64,000 bases of DNA, from contig NZ_JAFCWM010000001.1 in NCBI RefSeq assembly GCF_049897565.1, positions 248,001 through 312,000 of the forward strand. The letters run 5' to 3'. The notes under the pieces were generated by a model. It was not told the origin of the DNA and made no database searches. It saw nothing but the letters and a program-made list of their open reading frames with translations. This document shows, in pieces, positions 18,673 to 27,344 of this stretch (position 1 is the stretch's first letter; every line of letters begins with the position of its first letter). This DNA is from JAFCUW01 sp049897565. Its GTDB lineage: Bacteria; Pseudomonadota; Gammaproteobacteria; Burkholderiales; Burkholderiaceae_D. Made by a program: the position numbers and the translations under genes.

Positions 18673-19005
18673 TCAGAGACCGAATGACCAACGATGAAAA
18701 CGATTACGAGGACAAGCGGCCGCGCGAGCGCTACGCGGCCGAAACGAAGCGGCTGCTCGGCGTGCTCGAAGCTCACCTCGCTGGACGCGACTGGATGGTC
18801 GGCAACGACTACAGCATCGCCGACATTGCCATCCGAGTGGCAACCGGCGCAGCGCGCGAAGGCGGCTTTGCCGAGCTTGAGGTCGGGCGGCGCTGCGAGG
18901 GCGCTTGTGGCGCCGGCCATCGTCAACCCAACGATCAGCAGTGAAGTGCGCATGCTGCTTGGACGCCGCCAGCGCGACGACGTTCCCGGGATTACACTTT
19001 CTTGA
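18669..19005 (+). pseudogene. Remnant of a YfcG/YghU-type glutathione S-transferase
   Basis: From ATG 18669 or 18684 the frame encodes KRPRERYAAETKRLLGVLEAHLAGRDWMVGNDYSIADIAI, the start of the C-terminal helical domain of YfcG-like GSTs. The N-terminal thioredoxin domain is missing. After ADIAI the expected C-terminal part is not in this frame; the next frame reads LRSGGAARALVAPAIVNP, like the usual end of the family, so a frameshift or small deletion is likely. The 3' end overlaps the convergent yjdM gene. Confidence 0.55.
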
Positions 19006-19336
19006 CGAACTCGGTCTTCAGACTCATTGCGCCGAAGCCGTCGATCTTGCAGTCGATGTCGTGGTCGCTGTCGACCAGCCGGATGTTCTTGACCTTGGTG
19101 CCGATCTTGACGGTGGCGCCGGAACCCTTCAACTTCAAGTCCTTGATGACGGTCACCGTGTCGCCGTCCTGCAGCACGGTGCCGGACGAATCGCGGTACA
19201 CGCGCGCGCCTTCTTCGGCCGTGTCGGCGGCCGCCGCCGCGCTCCACTCATGGCCGCATTCGGGACACACCAGCTGCACGCCGTCGTTGTAGGAGAATGC
19301 GGATTTGCAGTTGGGGCAGGCAGGCAGCGCGCGCAT
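18992..19336 (-). CDS. yjdM: PhnA/YjdM family zinc-ribbon protein
   Basis: 114 residues. The N-terminus has a zinc ribbon CPNC (about residues 7-10) and CPEC (about 25-28); the C-terminal part (VYRDSSGTVLQDGDTVTVIKDLKLKG and KIGTKVKNIRL) is the PhnA KOW-like domain. The family is historically linked with alkylphosphonate use but its role is unsettled. ATG 19336 is chosen because MRALPACPNCKS is the family start; the frame runs far upstream only as antisense to cioA. Confidence 0.9.
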   Translation of the reverse strand: MRALPACPNCKSAFSYNDGVQLVCPECGHEWSAAAAADTAEEGARVYRDSSGTVLQDGDTVTVIKDLKLKGSGATVKIGTKVKNIRLVDSDHDIDCKIDGFGAMSLKTEFVKKV

Positions 19337-19498
19337 CGAGGTCCTTGTAGAGACAGGCGAAATGCCTGAAAACGCAAACAGTATACAGCGCCTGCGCGAT
19401 GACCCGGTTGGTATCGGCCGGGCGCCAACGCGCATCTGCAAAGCGTGATAAATTAGCCGAGATGTTCCGCATCTGCGGGATCCCTCGGGAGCAGTCTG

Positions 19499-20923
19499 AT
19501 GCTTGGTTTTACGGCGCTCGAACTGGCGCGTATCCAGTTCGCTTTCACGATGTCGTTTCACATCCTTTTCCCCGCCATCACGATCGGACTGGCCAGCTAT
19601 CTGGCAGTGCTCGAACTGTGCTGGCTGCGCACCGGTCGCCAGGTCTATGTCGACCTGTACCAGTTCTGGCTCAAGATTTTTTCGGTCAACTTCGGCATGG
19701 GCGTCGTCTCCGGCCTCGTCATGGCCTACCAGTTCGGCACCAACTGGAGCGGCTTCTCCGAATTTGCCGGCAGCGTCACCGGACCGCTGCTGGCATATGA
19801 AGTACTCACCGCCTTCTTCCTCGAGGCCGGCTTTCTCGGCGTGATGCTGTTCGGCTGGACGCGCGTCGGCCCCGGCCTGCATTTCCTGTCCACCTGCATG
19901 GTGGCGCTCGGCACGCTGATCTCGGCCACCTGGATCCTCGCCTCGAACAGCTGGATGCAGACGCCGCAGGGCCACGCCATCATCAACGGCGCCGTCGTGC
20001 CGCAGGACTGGCTGGCGATCATCTTCAACCCGTCGTTTCCGTACCGGCTGCTGCACATGAGCGTGGCCGCCTTTTTGTGCACCGCGCTGTTCGTCGGCGC
20101 CTCCGCCGCCTGGCACCTGCTGCGCCGCAACGATACGCCGGCGGTGCGCAAGATGCTGTCGATGGCGATGTGGATGATCGTCATCGTCGCGCCGATCCAG
20201 GCAGTCATCGGCGACTTCCACGGCATCAATACGCTCAAGCACCAGCCGGCCAAGATCGCCGCGATGGAAGGCCACTGGGAAAGCAAGCCGGGCGAGGGCC
20301 TGCCGCTGATCCTGTTCGGCATCCCCGACATGGAATCCGAAACGACCAGGTACGCGATCGAGGTGCCGCGCCTGGGCAGCCTGATCCTCACGCACAGCCT
20401 GGACGGCCAGATCAAGGGACTGAAGGAGTTTGCGAAGCAAGACAGGCCGCCGGCGCAGATCGTGTTCTGGTCGTTCCGCATCATGGTCGGCCTCGGATTC
20501 GCGATGATCGCCCTCGGCCTGTGGAGCCTGGTCGGGCGGCGCGGCAACAAGCTGTACGCATCGCGCCCGTTCCTGTGGGCCGCGCTGCTGATGGGGCCAA
20601 GCGGCCTGGTCGCCATCCTGGCCGGCTGGGTCACCACCGAAGTGGGGCGCCAGCCTTGGGTGGTGTACGGCCTGATGCGCACCAGGGACGCCGTGTCGGC
20701 GCATGCGCCGGAGTCGCTGGCGCTGACGCTCGGCCTGTTCATCATCGTCTACCTGTTCGTGTTCGGCACCGGCATCGCGTATGTGCTGCGGCTCGTGCGC
20801 GGCGGGCCGAGCCACTTCGACGCTGCCGGCCATCCGCCCGAGGGCGGACCGGGCCACGAGCGCACGCCAGCGCGGCCGATGTCGGCGGCGCTGGACGAAT
20901 CGGAATCGAAAGCGGGGCACTGA
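19499..20923 (+). CDS. cioA: Cyanide-insensitive-type bd oxidase subunit I
   Basis: 474-residue quinol oxidase subunit carrying haems b558, b595 and d in the inner membrane. The start LARIQFAFTMSFHILFPAITIG includes the conserved His of the haem d/b595 region; FHGINTLKHQPAKIAAMEG and GRQPWVVYG are strongly conserved CydA signatures. The Q-loop is short compared with E. coli CydA (522 residues), which places it in the CioA group. GGGAG (19487-19491) is 7 bases before ATG 19499. Operon with cioB and a DUF2474 peptide. It offers an alternative terminal oxidase to cbb3. Confidence 0.93.
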   Translation: MLGFTALELARIQFAFTMSFHILFPAITIGLASYLAVLELCWLRTGRQVYVDLYQFWLKIFSVNFGMGVVSGLVMAYQFGTNWSGFSEFAGSVTGPLLAYEVLTAFFLEAGFLGVMLFGWTRVGPGLHFLSTCMVALGTLISATWILASNSWMQTPQGHAIINGAVVPQDWLAIIFNPSFPYRLLHMSVAAFLCTALFVGASAAWHLLRRNDTPAVRKMLSMAMWMIVIVAPIQAVIGDFHGINTLKHQPAKIAAMEGHWESKPGEGLPLILFGIPDMESETTRYAIEVPRLGSLILTHSLDGQIKGLKEFAKQDRPPAQIVFWSFRIMVGLGFAMIALGLWSLVGRRGNKLYASRPFLWAALLMGPSGLVAILAGWVTTEVGRQPWVVYGLMRTRDAVSAHAPESLALTLGLFIIVYLFVFGTGIAYVLRLVRGGPSHFDAAGHPPEGGPGHERTPARPMSAALDESESKAGH

Positions 20924-20926
20924 TCA

Positions 20927-21934
20927 ATGGGCATCGAACTTCCGGTCATTTGGGCCGTCATCATTTTCTTCGGCGTCTTCATGTACGTGGTGATGGACGG
21001 CTTCGACCTCGGCATCGGCATGCTGTTTCCGTTCGTGCCCGACCGCCACGACCGCGACGTCATGATGAATACTGTCGCGCCGGTGTGGGACGGCAACGAG
21101 ACCTGGCTGGTGCTGGGCGGCGCCGGCCTGCTGGCGGCGTTCCCGCTGGCGTATTCGATCATCCTGTCGGGCCTGTACCTGCCGCTGATCTTCATGCTGC
21201 TCGGCCTGATCTTTCGCGGCGTCGCCTTCGAGTTCCGCTTCAAGGCGCTCGAGCACGAACGCCACGTGTGGGACAAGGCCTTCATCGGCGGCTCGGTGAC
21301 GGCGGCATTTTTCCAGGGCGTCGCGCTCGGCGCCTTCTTGCAGGGCATTCCGGTCAGCGGGCGTGTCTACGCCGGCGGCCCGCTCGACTGGCTGGCGCCG
21401 TTTCCGTTGCTGTCGGGCGTCGGCGTCATGATCGCCTACACGCTGCTTGGCAGCACCTGGCTGATCATGAAGACCGAGGGCGACCTGCAGCAGCGCATGA
21501 TCCATGTGGCGCGCCCGTTCAGCCTGATGCTGCTCGGCGCCATCGGCGTGGTCAGCGTGTGGACGCCGCTGACCCATCCGGAAGTGGCCGCGCGCTGGTT
21601 CAGCTTTCCCAACCTGGTGTATTTCGCGCCGGTGCCGCTGCTGGTCGGCGTCGGCATTTTCTGGCTGCTGCGCTCGCTCAAGGGCGCGCCGCATCGCAGC
21701 CCGTTCGTCGCCGCGCTCGGCCTCATCTTCCTCGGCTACACCGGCATGGCGATCAGCATCTGGCCGAACATCGTGCCGCCGTACATCACCATCTGGACCG
21801 CGTCGTCGCCGCCGCAAAGCCAGGGCTTCGCGCTGGTCGGTACGCTGTTCATCCTGCCATTCATTCTCGGCTACACGGTGTGGTCGTACTACGTTTTCCG
21901 CGGCAAGGTAAGGGTCGGGGAGGGCTACCATTGA
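20927..21934 (+). CDS. cioB: bd-type quinol oxidase subunit II
   Basis: 335 residues with about eight hydrophobic helices. Family signatures: YVVMDGFDLGIGML near residue 22, VWDGNETWLVLGG, and FRGVAFEFRFK. It pairs with CioA to form the ubiquinol oxidase. It begins 3 bases after the cioA stop and its own stop overlaps the TTG start of the small downstream gene. Confidence 0.95.
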   Translation: MGIELPVIWAVIIFFGVFMYVVMDGFDLGIGMLFPFVPDRHDRDVMMNTVAPVWDGNETWLVLGGAGLLAAFPLAYSIILSGLYLPLIFMLLGLIFRGVAFEFRFKALEHERHVWDKAFIGGSVTAAFFQGVALGAFLQGIPVSGRVYAGGPLDWLAPFPLLSGVGVMIAYTLLGSTWLIMKTEGDLQQRMIHVARPFSLMLLGAIGVVSVWTPLTHPEVAARWFSFPNLVYFAPVPLLVGVGIFWLLRSLKGAPHRSPFVAALGLIFLGYTGMAISIWPNIVPPYITIWTASSPPQSQGFALVGTLFILPFILGYTVWSYYVFRGKVRVGEGYH

Positions 21935-22056
21935 AGCGCAAACGCTGGCTCTCGCGGATCGGCTGGCTGCTGCTCATCTGGGCGGCCAGCGTGGCGGCGC
22001 TGGCGCTGGCTGCAGCGCTGATGCGCCTGTTGATGCGCGCGGCCGGAATGTACTGA
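21931..22056 (+). CDS. DUF2474 small membrane peptide of the bd oxidase operon
   Basis: 41-residue peptide from TTG 21931, which overlaps the cioB stop (TTGA). A basic N-terminus (KRKRWLSR) is followed by one membrane helix (IGWLLLIWAASVAALALAAAL) and AAGMY. RIGWLLLIWAASV is the DUF2474 pattern, a CydX-like companion of CioAB. It is too short for usual ORF cut-offs. Confidence 0.82.
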   Translation: MKRKRWLSRIGWLLLIWAASVAALALAAALMRLLMRAAGMY

Positions 22057-22139
22057 CGGCGCACGCGCGGCCGCGCTGAAACGCGCCCGTCCGTGGCACA
22101 ATGGACATTACTTGCCGACGCCGCACTGGAGACTGCTCG

Positions 22140-23816
22140 ATGACCCCGTACCAACGCTTTGTCGATGCCCGCGACTTCCTGCAACGCCACCGCGACGACT
22201 ACGACGCCGCCTACCGCGGCTACGTGGCGCCGGCGCTGACGACGTTCAACTGGGCGCTCGATTTTTTCGACGTCCAGGCGCAGGGCAACGACAGGCCGGC
22301 GCTGTGGGTCGTGGGCGAGAATGGCAGCGAAGAAAAAGTGACGTACGCCGAAATGTCGGCGCGCTCGAACCTGGTGGCCAACTACCTGCGCGAGCGCGGC
22401 GTCAGGCGCGGCGACCGCGTTCTGCTGATGCTGCCGAACCGGGTGGAGCTATGGGAAATCATGCTGGCCGGGATCAAGCTTGGCGCGGTGCTGGTGCCCA
22501 CCAGCATGCTGGCGGCGCCGGCCGACCTGGCCGACCGCCTGCAGCGCGGCGCCGTGCGCCACGTGATCGCGCAGGCGTCCGAGTGCGCCAAGTTCGCCGG
22601 CCTGGCAGGCGAGTTCACCCGCATTTCCGTTGGCGGCAAGTGCGACGGCTGGTTTGCGCTCGGTCGCAGCGCCGGCCCCGACGCCGCCTTCGAGCCCGAC
22701 GGCCCGACCATGGCGACCGATCCGCTGCTGCTGTACTTTACTTCCGGCACCACCGCCAAGCCGAAGCTGGTGATGCACAGCCACCAGAGCTACCCGGTCG
22801 GCCACTTGTCGACGATGTACTGGATCGGCCTGCAGGCAGGCGACGTCCATTGGAACATCAGCTCGCCCGGCTGGTCCAAGCACGCCTGGAGCTGCTTTTT
22901 CGCGCCGTGGAACGCCGGCGCCACGGTGTTTGTCTATGACTACGAGCGCTTCAGCGCCAAAGCCGCGTTCGACGTGATCCAGCGCTGCGGCGTGACGTCG
23001 CTGTGCGCGCCGCCGACGGTGTGGCGCATGATGATCCAGGAAGACCTGGCGGCCTGGCAGCTGCCGCTGCGCGAACTGGTCGGCGCCGGCGAGCCGCTCA
23101 ACCCGGAAGTCATCGAGCAGGTCGAGCGCGCCTGGGGCATTCGCATCCGCGACGGCTTCGGCCAGTCGGAGACGACCGCGCAGATCGGCAACTCGCCGGG
23201 CCAGCTGCTCAAGCCCGGCTCGATGGGGCGACCGCTGCCCGGCTACAAGATCACCTTGCTCGACGCCGACGAACGGCCGGCCGACGAGGGTGAAATCGCC
23301 GTCGACATGACGGCCGACCTGGTCGGCCTGATGCGTGGCTACGAGGGCGAGCTCGGCAAAAACGCCGAGGTCATGCGCGACGGCTACTACCATACCGGGG
23401 ACGTCGCCATGCGCGACGCCGACGGCTACTACTTTTATATCGGACGCAATGACGACGTCTTCAAGTCGTCCGACTACCGTATCAGCCCGTTCGAACTCGA
23501 GAGCGTGCTGATCGAGCACGACGCGGTGCTGGAGGCGGCCATCGTGCCCAGCCCGGACGCCTTGCGCCTGGCGGTGCCAAAGGCGTTCATCACCTTGCGC
23601 GCGGGCGTGCAGCCGGGCAACGAGGTGGCGCAGTCGATCTTCGCGTTCGCGCGGGCGCGCCTGTCGCCCTACAAGCGGATCCGCCGCATCGAGTTTCGCG
23701 ATCTGCCGAAGACAATTTCAGGCAAGATTCGCCGCGTCGAACTGCGCAAGCAGGAAACTGCCGGCGCAGAAGACGAACGGCCGGCCGCCGAATACCGCGA
23801 AGACAATCCATCCTAA
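22140..23816 (+). CDS. AMP-dependent acyl-CoA synthetase (acetyl/medium-chain type)
   Basis: 558 residues that activate a carboxylic acid to acyl-AMP and then acyl-CoA. The P-loop-like motif YFTSGTTAKPKLVMHSH, the aromatic motif DGFGQSETT, the ATP-ribose Asp in YYHTGDVAMRD, the hinge and the C-terminal lysine region LPKTISGKIRRVEL are intact. The SPGWSKHAWSCFFAPWNAGA pattern is that of acetyl-CoA-synthetase-like medium-chain enzymes, not long-chain FadD. Own transcript or weakly linked to cioAB (83-bp gap). Substrate chain length cannot be set from sequence alone. Confidence 0.9.
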   Translation: MTPYQRFVDARDFLQRHRDDYDAAYRGYVAPALTTFNWALDFFDVQAQGNDRPALWVVGENGSEEKVTYAEMSARSNLVANYLRERGVRRGDRVLLMLPNRVELWEIMLAGIKLGAVLVPTSMLAAPADLADRLQRGAVRHVIAQASECAKFAGLAGEFTRISVGGKCDGWFALGRSAGPDAAFEPDGPTMATDPLLLYFTSGTTAKPKLVMHSHQSYPVGHLSTMYWIGLQAGDVHWNISSPGWSKHAWSCFFAPWNAGATVFVYDYERFSAKAAFDVIQRCGVTSLCAPPTVWRMMIQEDLAAWQLPLRELVGAGEPLNPEVIEQVERAWGIRIRDGFGQSETTAQIGNSPGQLLKPGSMGRPLPGYKITLLDADERPADEGEIAVDMTADLVGLMRGYEGELGKNAEVMRDGYYHTGDVAMRDADGYYFYIGRNDDVFKSSDYRISPFELESVLIEHDAVLEAAIVPSPDALRLAVPKAFITLRAGVQPGNEVAQSIFAFARARLSPYKRIRRIEFRDLPKTISGKIRRVELRKQETAGAEDERPAAEYREDNPS

Positions 23817-23849
23817 CCCCTGCTATTTTCATCATTTACCGATTGTTCC

Positions 23850-24356
23850 ATGACCACTACCAAGAGTTCCAAGTCAAAAACCAGCACGCCGCCGTGCAAG
23901 GTCCAGCTGTCGCCGGTGCACGGCAACGGCGTCTTTGCCACCCGTAAGATCGAGGCGGGCGAGCGCATCATCGAATACACGGGCGAACGCATCGATTGGC
24001 CGGAGGCGCTGCGGCGCACCGAGGCGAGCGACGGCCCGCTGAACCACACGTTCTATTTCAGCCTTGACGACGGCAACGTCATCGACGGCGGCAGCTGCGG
24101 CAACGACGCGCGCTGGATCAACCACGCCTGCGAGCCGAACTGCGAAGCCTACGAGGAAGACGGCCGGGTCTTCATCCACGCCCTGATGGACATCGATGCC
24201 GGCCAGGAGCTCAACTACAACTACGCGCTGGTGTACGAACCGCGCCACACCAAGGCCGTCAAGGCCGCGTTCGCATGCCGCTGCGGTGCGCCGGGCTGCC
24301 TGTGCACGATGCTGGCGCCGAAAAAGCGCAAGTCGCGCGCCAGGGCTGCCGCTTAG
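23850..24356 (+). CDS. SET domain protein (putative lysine methyltransferase)
   Basis: 168 residues. SET motifs are in order: HGNGVFATRKIEAGERIIEYTGE, WINHACEPNCEAY (pseudoknot NHxCxPN), GQELNYNYAL, and a post-SET cysteine cluster CRCGAPGCLC (about residues 145-154). These are the SAM-binding, catalytic and zinc-binding parts of eukaryotic-type protein lysine methyltransferases. Basic residues dominate both termini (KSSKSKTST and KKRKSRARAAA), which could bind nucleic acid or an acidic partner. The target is unknown. Confidence 0.87.
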   Translation: MTTTKSSKSKTSTPPCKVQLSPVHGNGVFATRKIEAGERIIEYTGERIDWPEALRRTEASDGPLNHTFYFSLDDGNVIDGGSCGNDARWINHACEPNCEAYEEDGRVFIHALMDIDAGQELNYNYALVYEPRHTKAVKAAFACRCGAPGCLCTMLAPKKRKSRARAAA

Positions 24357-24511
24357 GGGCGCACGGTGTTCAGCATTGCGCCTGAATTGTTCGGCGAATG
24401 CCAGTTACGTACGAAGCCAGGACCGCAGTGGCGGGCCAGGCCAGGATCCTCGAGACGACCTACGTCGCCGACGTGCAGGCCGACGGCAACGTAGCCGGCT
24501 GCAGTCCAGTT

Positions 24512-24539
24512 CGTCATCCTCGCGAACGCTGGGATGACG
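24512..24539. repeat. REP-like hairpin CGTCATCC...GGATGACG
   Basis: 8-bp outer stem (24512-24519 and 24532-24539) with an inner GCG/CGC pair around an AA loop. It resembles the widespread betaproteobacterial hairpin with GTCATCCCCGCGAACGCGGGGATGAC-type arms. It lies between the convergent SET and esterase-like genes and is followed on the plus strand by GGTTTTG, so it may serve as terminator for either. The rest of 24357-24581 holds nothing I recognise. Confidence 0.55.
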
Positions 24540-24581
24540 GTTTTGAGGTCAACAAAGTAGTACGGGAAACGGTCCGCTTCG

Positions 24582-25943
24582 TCACAGCCCGACCGGGTAC
24601 GTCTCGGGCGCTTCGCCGCTGTCCCAGTGGCTGGTCGGCTCGAGCGGGCGCACCGCGTCGGTCGTGTCGATGTGGATCACCGCGTCGAATTGATGGGGCA
24701 GCTGCGCGCTGAAGTAGTGGCTCTGGCGTTCGGTGCGCGGCAGGTACAGCACGCCGATGGCGCGCTCCAGGCGTGCCTCGAGCAGCGCATCGCGCGCCGC
24801 GCTGCGCGGACGCAGCGGCAGCATGAAGTTGCCAAGGCCGGTCTGGTGGAACAGGTCTTCATAGCTGCCCGCCAGCGCCGGACGCACCTGCTTGCGCTCG
24901 GCCGGGCCGTCCCAGTCGGACGCCGCGGTAACCCAGCCGTGGTAGGTCGAGAAGCCGACCAGGAATGCATCGTCGCCGTAGCGCTTGCGCGCCAGTTCGC
25001 CTACCGTCCATTCGCCGAGCCGGCCGACCTCGGTGGCGCGGGCGTCGCCGACGTGCGAGTTGTGTTCCCACACCACCACCTTGGCCGGCACGCCGCGCGT
25101 CTGCCCCAGGTGCTCGGCCAGCGCATCGAGCGTGTCGGCCATGTGGCGGTCGCGCAGGTTCCACGACGACACGCGGCCGCGGAACATGGTGCGGTAGTAC
25201 TCCTCGGCGTTTTTCACCAGCCGCGCATTTTGCTGCGCGTAGAAAAAGGCGTCGCGGGCGCCAATGTCGTCGCGCCGCATGTCGGCAGCGGCGCGCTGCT
25301 GGATCTGCTCGAGTGTGGCGACCACTTCGCGCCGGCACGATTCGGAGCTGCCGAGCCCGGCGGCGTAAGCGTACTGCTGGCTGTCGTCGCCGTATTGGTC
25401 GAAGCAGGCGTAGCGCTTGCGCGCTTCCTCGGCGCCGGCCGGGTCGACCTGCTGCAGGTAGCGCAGCACTTCCTCCATCGACGTAAACAGGCTGTACAGG
25501 TCGAGGCCGTAGAAGCCGGCGCGCGCGGCGCCCTGGCGCTGGTCGTTACAGGCGCGCAGCCGGTCGATGAAATGGACGACGTCGTCGTTGCGCCACATCC
25601 AGCTGGGGAAGCGGCGAAAGCCACCGAGCGCGCCGAGCGCATCGACATCGTTGCCCTCGGCGCGCACGTAGCGGTTGACGCGGTAGGCGTCGGGCCAGTC
25701 GGCTTCGACGGCGACGGCGGTAAAGCCGTGCTCGCTGATCAGGCGCTCGGTAATGCGCGCGCGCTGTTCGTAAAACTCGTGGGTGCCGTGGGTGGCTTCG
25801 CCGAGCAGCACGAAGCGGGCCTCGCCGATCAGGTCGAGCAGGGCGTCGTAGTCGCCGGCGCCGCCGTCGAGCACGTGGGCGCTGTCGGCGATGGCGCGCG
25901 TCAGCGCGGCGGTGTCGGTGGAAGGGACGGAGGTTGGCGGCAT
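24582..25943 (-). CDS. Erythromycin-esterase-like hydrolase family protein
   Basis: 453 residues of the EreA/succinoglycan-biosynthesis-like fold. Conserved histidines and acids appear in LLGEATHGTHEFY (about residues 46-58), VAVEADWPDAYRVNRY, NARLVKNAEEYYR and VVWEHNSHVGDA. ATG 25943 gives the usual N-terminus, reached after 14 bases from the upstream phosphoribosyltransferase stop. True macrolide esterase activity is not implied: chromosomal members next to phosphoribosyltransferases and Hsp20 look like stress genes of unknown substrate. Confidence 0.88.
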   Translation of the reverse strand: MPPTSVPSTDTAALTRAIADSAHVLDGGAGDYDALLDLIGEARFVLLGEATHGTHEFYEQRARITERLISEHGFTAVAVEADWPDAYRVNRYVRAEGNDVDALGALGGFRRFPSWMWRNDDVVHFIDRLRACNDQRQGAARAGFYGLDLYSLFTSMEEVLRYLQQVDPAGAEEARKRYACFDQYGDDSQQYAYAAGLGSSESCRREVVATLEQIQQRAAADMRRDDIGARDAFFYAQQNARLVKNAEEYYRTMFRGRVSSWNLRDRHMADTLDALAEHLGQTRGVPAKVVVWEHNSHVGDARATEVGRLGEWTVGELARKRYGDDAFLVGFSTYHGWVTAASDWDGPAERKQVRPALAGSYEDLFHQTGLGNFMLPLRPRSAARDALLEARLERAIGVLYLPRTERQSHYFSAQLPHQFDAVIHIDTTDAVRPLEPTSHWDSGEAPETYPVGL

Positions 25944-25957
25944 GGCTGTCTCGCTGC

Positions 25958-26638
25958 TCAGTGGGTTGCGCTGGCACGGTGTGCCTGCCGGCGCCAGGCG
26001 AGCGCCAGCAGGTCCTGCACTTCCTCGTCGCCGGTCTGGTCGAAGTGGCGGTACCACTGGCTGACGGCGTGAAATTGCACCGGCGTGGCCAGGCAAACCA
26101 TCTCGTCGACTTCGGCGGCCAGCGCTTCCACGGTTTCCGGCGGGCCGACGGGCGCTGCCACCACCAGCCGGGCAACGCCGGCGCGGCGCACTATTTTGAT
26201 GGCGGCGCGCAAGGTCGAGCCGGTGGCGATGCCGTCATCGACGAGGATGACGCAGCGTCCGGCCAGCGCGGGCGCGGGGCGGCCGGCGCGGTAGAGACGG
26301 TCGCGGCGGGAGATTTCGGCCAGCGCGCGCTCGCTGGCCTGCTCGACTTCGTCGGCGCTGACGATGCCCGATTCGACCAGGCCGGCCTGGAGCACGCGCA
26401 CGCCGCCGGCGCCGACGGCGCCGATGGCATATTCTTCATGGCCCGGCATGCCGAGCTTACGCACCAGCATGACGTCGAGTTCGACGCCGAGCGCTTCGGC
26501 AATGGCGAAGCCAACCGGCACGCCGCCGCGCGGCAATGCCAGTACCAGCACATCGGGCCGGTTGGCGTAAGTGGAGAGCCGCTGCGCCAGTTGTTTGCCG
26601 GCATGGCCGCGGTCCTTGAAACGGTCGGCACTGGACAT
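25958..26638 (-). CDS. Phosphoribosyltransferase-domain protein
   Basis: 226 residues with the PRPP-binding motif CVILVDDGIATGSTLRAA (about residues 128-145) and the N-terminal ALPRGGVPVGFAIAEALGVELD. This group typically stands beside erythromycin-esterase-like and stress genes; the base or substrate is not known. It is translated just upstream of the esterase-like gene (14-base gap), so the two probably form an operon. Confidence 0.88.
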   Translation of the reverse strand: MSSADRFKDRGHAGKQLAQRLSTYANRPDVLVLALPRGGVPVGFAIAEALGVELDVMLVRKLGMPGHEEYAIGAVGAGGVRVLQAGLVESGIVSADEVEQASERALAEISRRDRLYRAGRPAPALAGRCVILVDDGIATGSTLRAAIKIVRRAGVARLVVAAPVGPPETVEALAAEVDEMVCLATPVQFHAVSQWYRHFDQTGDEEVQDLLALAWRRQAHRASATH

Positions 26639-26748
26639 CGGGCGTCCCTCGTCGCGTAAATAGGTTAGACATCGATGGCGAGCGACAGTTGCAGGGAATT
26701 GATGGAAGGGCGCCGCGGCAGCGTGGCCGCGGCGCCCGGATGGCGCGC

Positions 26749-27228
26749 TTACTGGATCGTCAGCTGCCTGGCTGCGCTCGCCTGCCTCTTCGGCAGCGTC
26801 AGCGTCAGCAGGCCATCTTCGAGCCTGGCGTCGGCGCCGGCGTCGTCGACGTCGGTGGGCAGCAGGAAGCTGCGCACGAACTTGCGCGCGACGCGCTCGC
26901 TGTAGACAACGCTTTCGCCTTCGCGCTGTTGGTCGTCCTGTTTGGCCTCGGCCTCGATGGTGACGCGCTGGCCATCGACGGAGACCTTGACGTCTTCCTT
27001 CTTGACGCCCGGCAATTCAGCCTCGACGCGGAACGTGTTGTCGTCTTCGGCGACGTTTACGCGCGGGCTGGCCAGGCTTTGGCGGGGCGCGCGGGCGGCC
27101 GCGGCAGCCTGGGCCACCGGCGCGATAAAGTCTTCGAACATGCTTTCGACCATGCGGCCGAGCTGGTCCTCGATGGAGCTGGGACGATAGCGGGCCAGCG
27201 GAGAACCGGTCCTTCTGGTGAGATTCAT
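26749..27228 (-). CDS. Small heat-shock protein Hsp20
   Basis: 159 residues with an alpha-crystallin domain (about 50-150): FRVEAELPGVKKEDVKVSVDGQ and the C-terminal GLLTLTLPKRQ with the hydrophobic LTIQ tail. It is an ATP-independent chaperone that holds unfolded proteins. ATG 27228 is preferred to a longer frame because MNLTRRTGSPL is a usual start and GGGGGTT precedes it. A sigma-32-like promoter lies at 27292-27319. The phosphoribosyltransferase gene follows after 110 bases. Confidence 0.92.
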   Translation of the reverse strand: MNLTRRTGSPLARYRPSSIEDQLGRMVESMFEDFIAPVAQAAAAARAPRQSLASPRVNVAEDDNTFRVEAELPGVKKEDVKVSVDGQRVTIEAEAKQDDQQREGESVVYSERVARKFVRSFLLPTDVDDAGADARLEDGLLTLTLPKRQASAARQLTIQ

Positions 27229-27291
27229 GGCAACCCCCTCGATATCAAGTGTTGTTGGGCGCGACCTGACGGGCCGCGCCCGCACTGTCTT

Positions 27292-27319
27292 TATATGACA
27301 GGCGGGCGCCGTTTTCAAG
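27292..27319 (-). promoter_or_regulatory. Sigma-32 (heat-shock) promoter candidate for hsp20
   Basis: On the minus strand, CTTGAAA (27319-27313) is a perfect sigma-32 -35 element. About 11-12 bases later comes CTGTCATATA (to 27292), matching the CATNTA part of the -10 consensus. The hsp20 ATG is about 64 bases downstream. Position and target gene agree. Confidence 0.7.
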
Positions 27320-27344
27320 AGGTGTGGGCAGTGCCGCGGCGGCG

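Noticed and set aside
18992..20920. 642-codon minus-strand open frame
   Set aside because: Only its last 114 codons (yjdM) show a protein family; the rest is antisense to cioA with a composition typical of shadow frames in GC-rich DNA.
24582..25943. Call as a genuine macrolide-resistance gene
   Set aside because: The family is broad and this copy stands in a stress-gene cluster; sequence alone does not support erythromycin hydrolysis.
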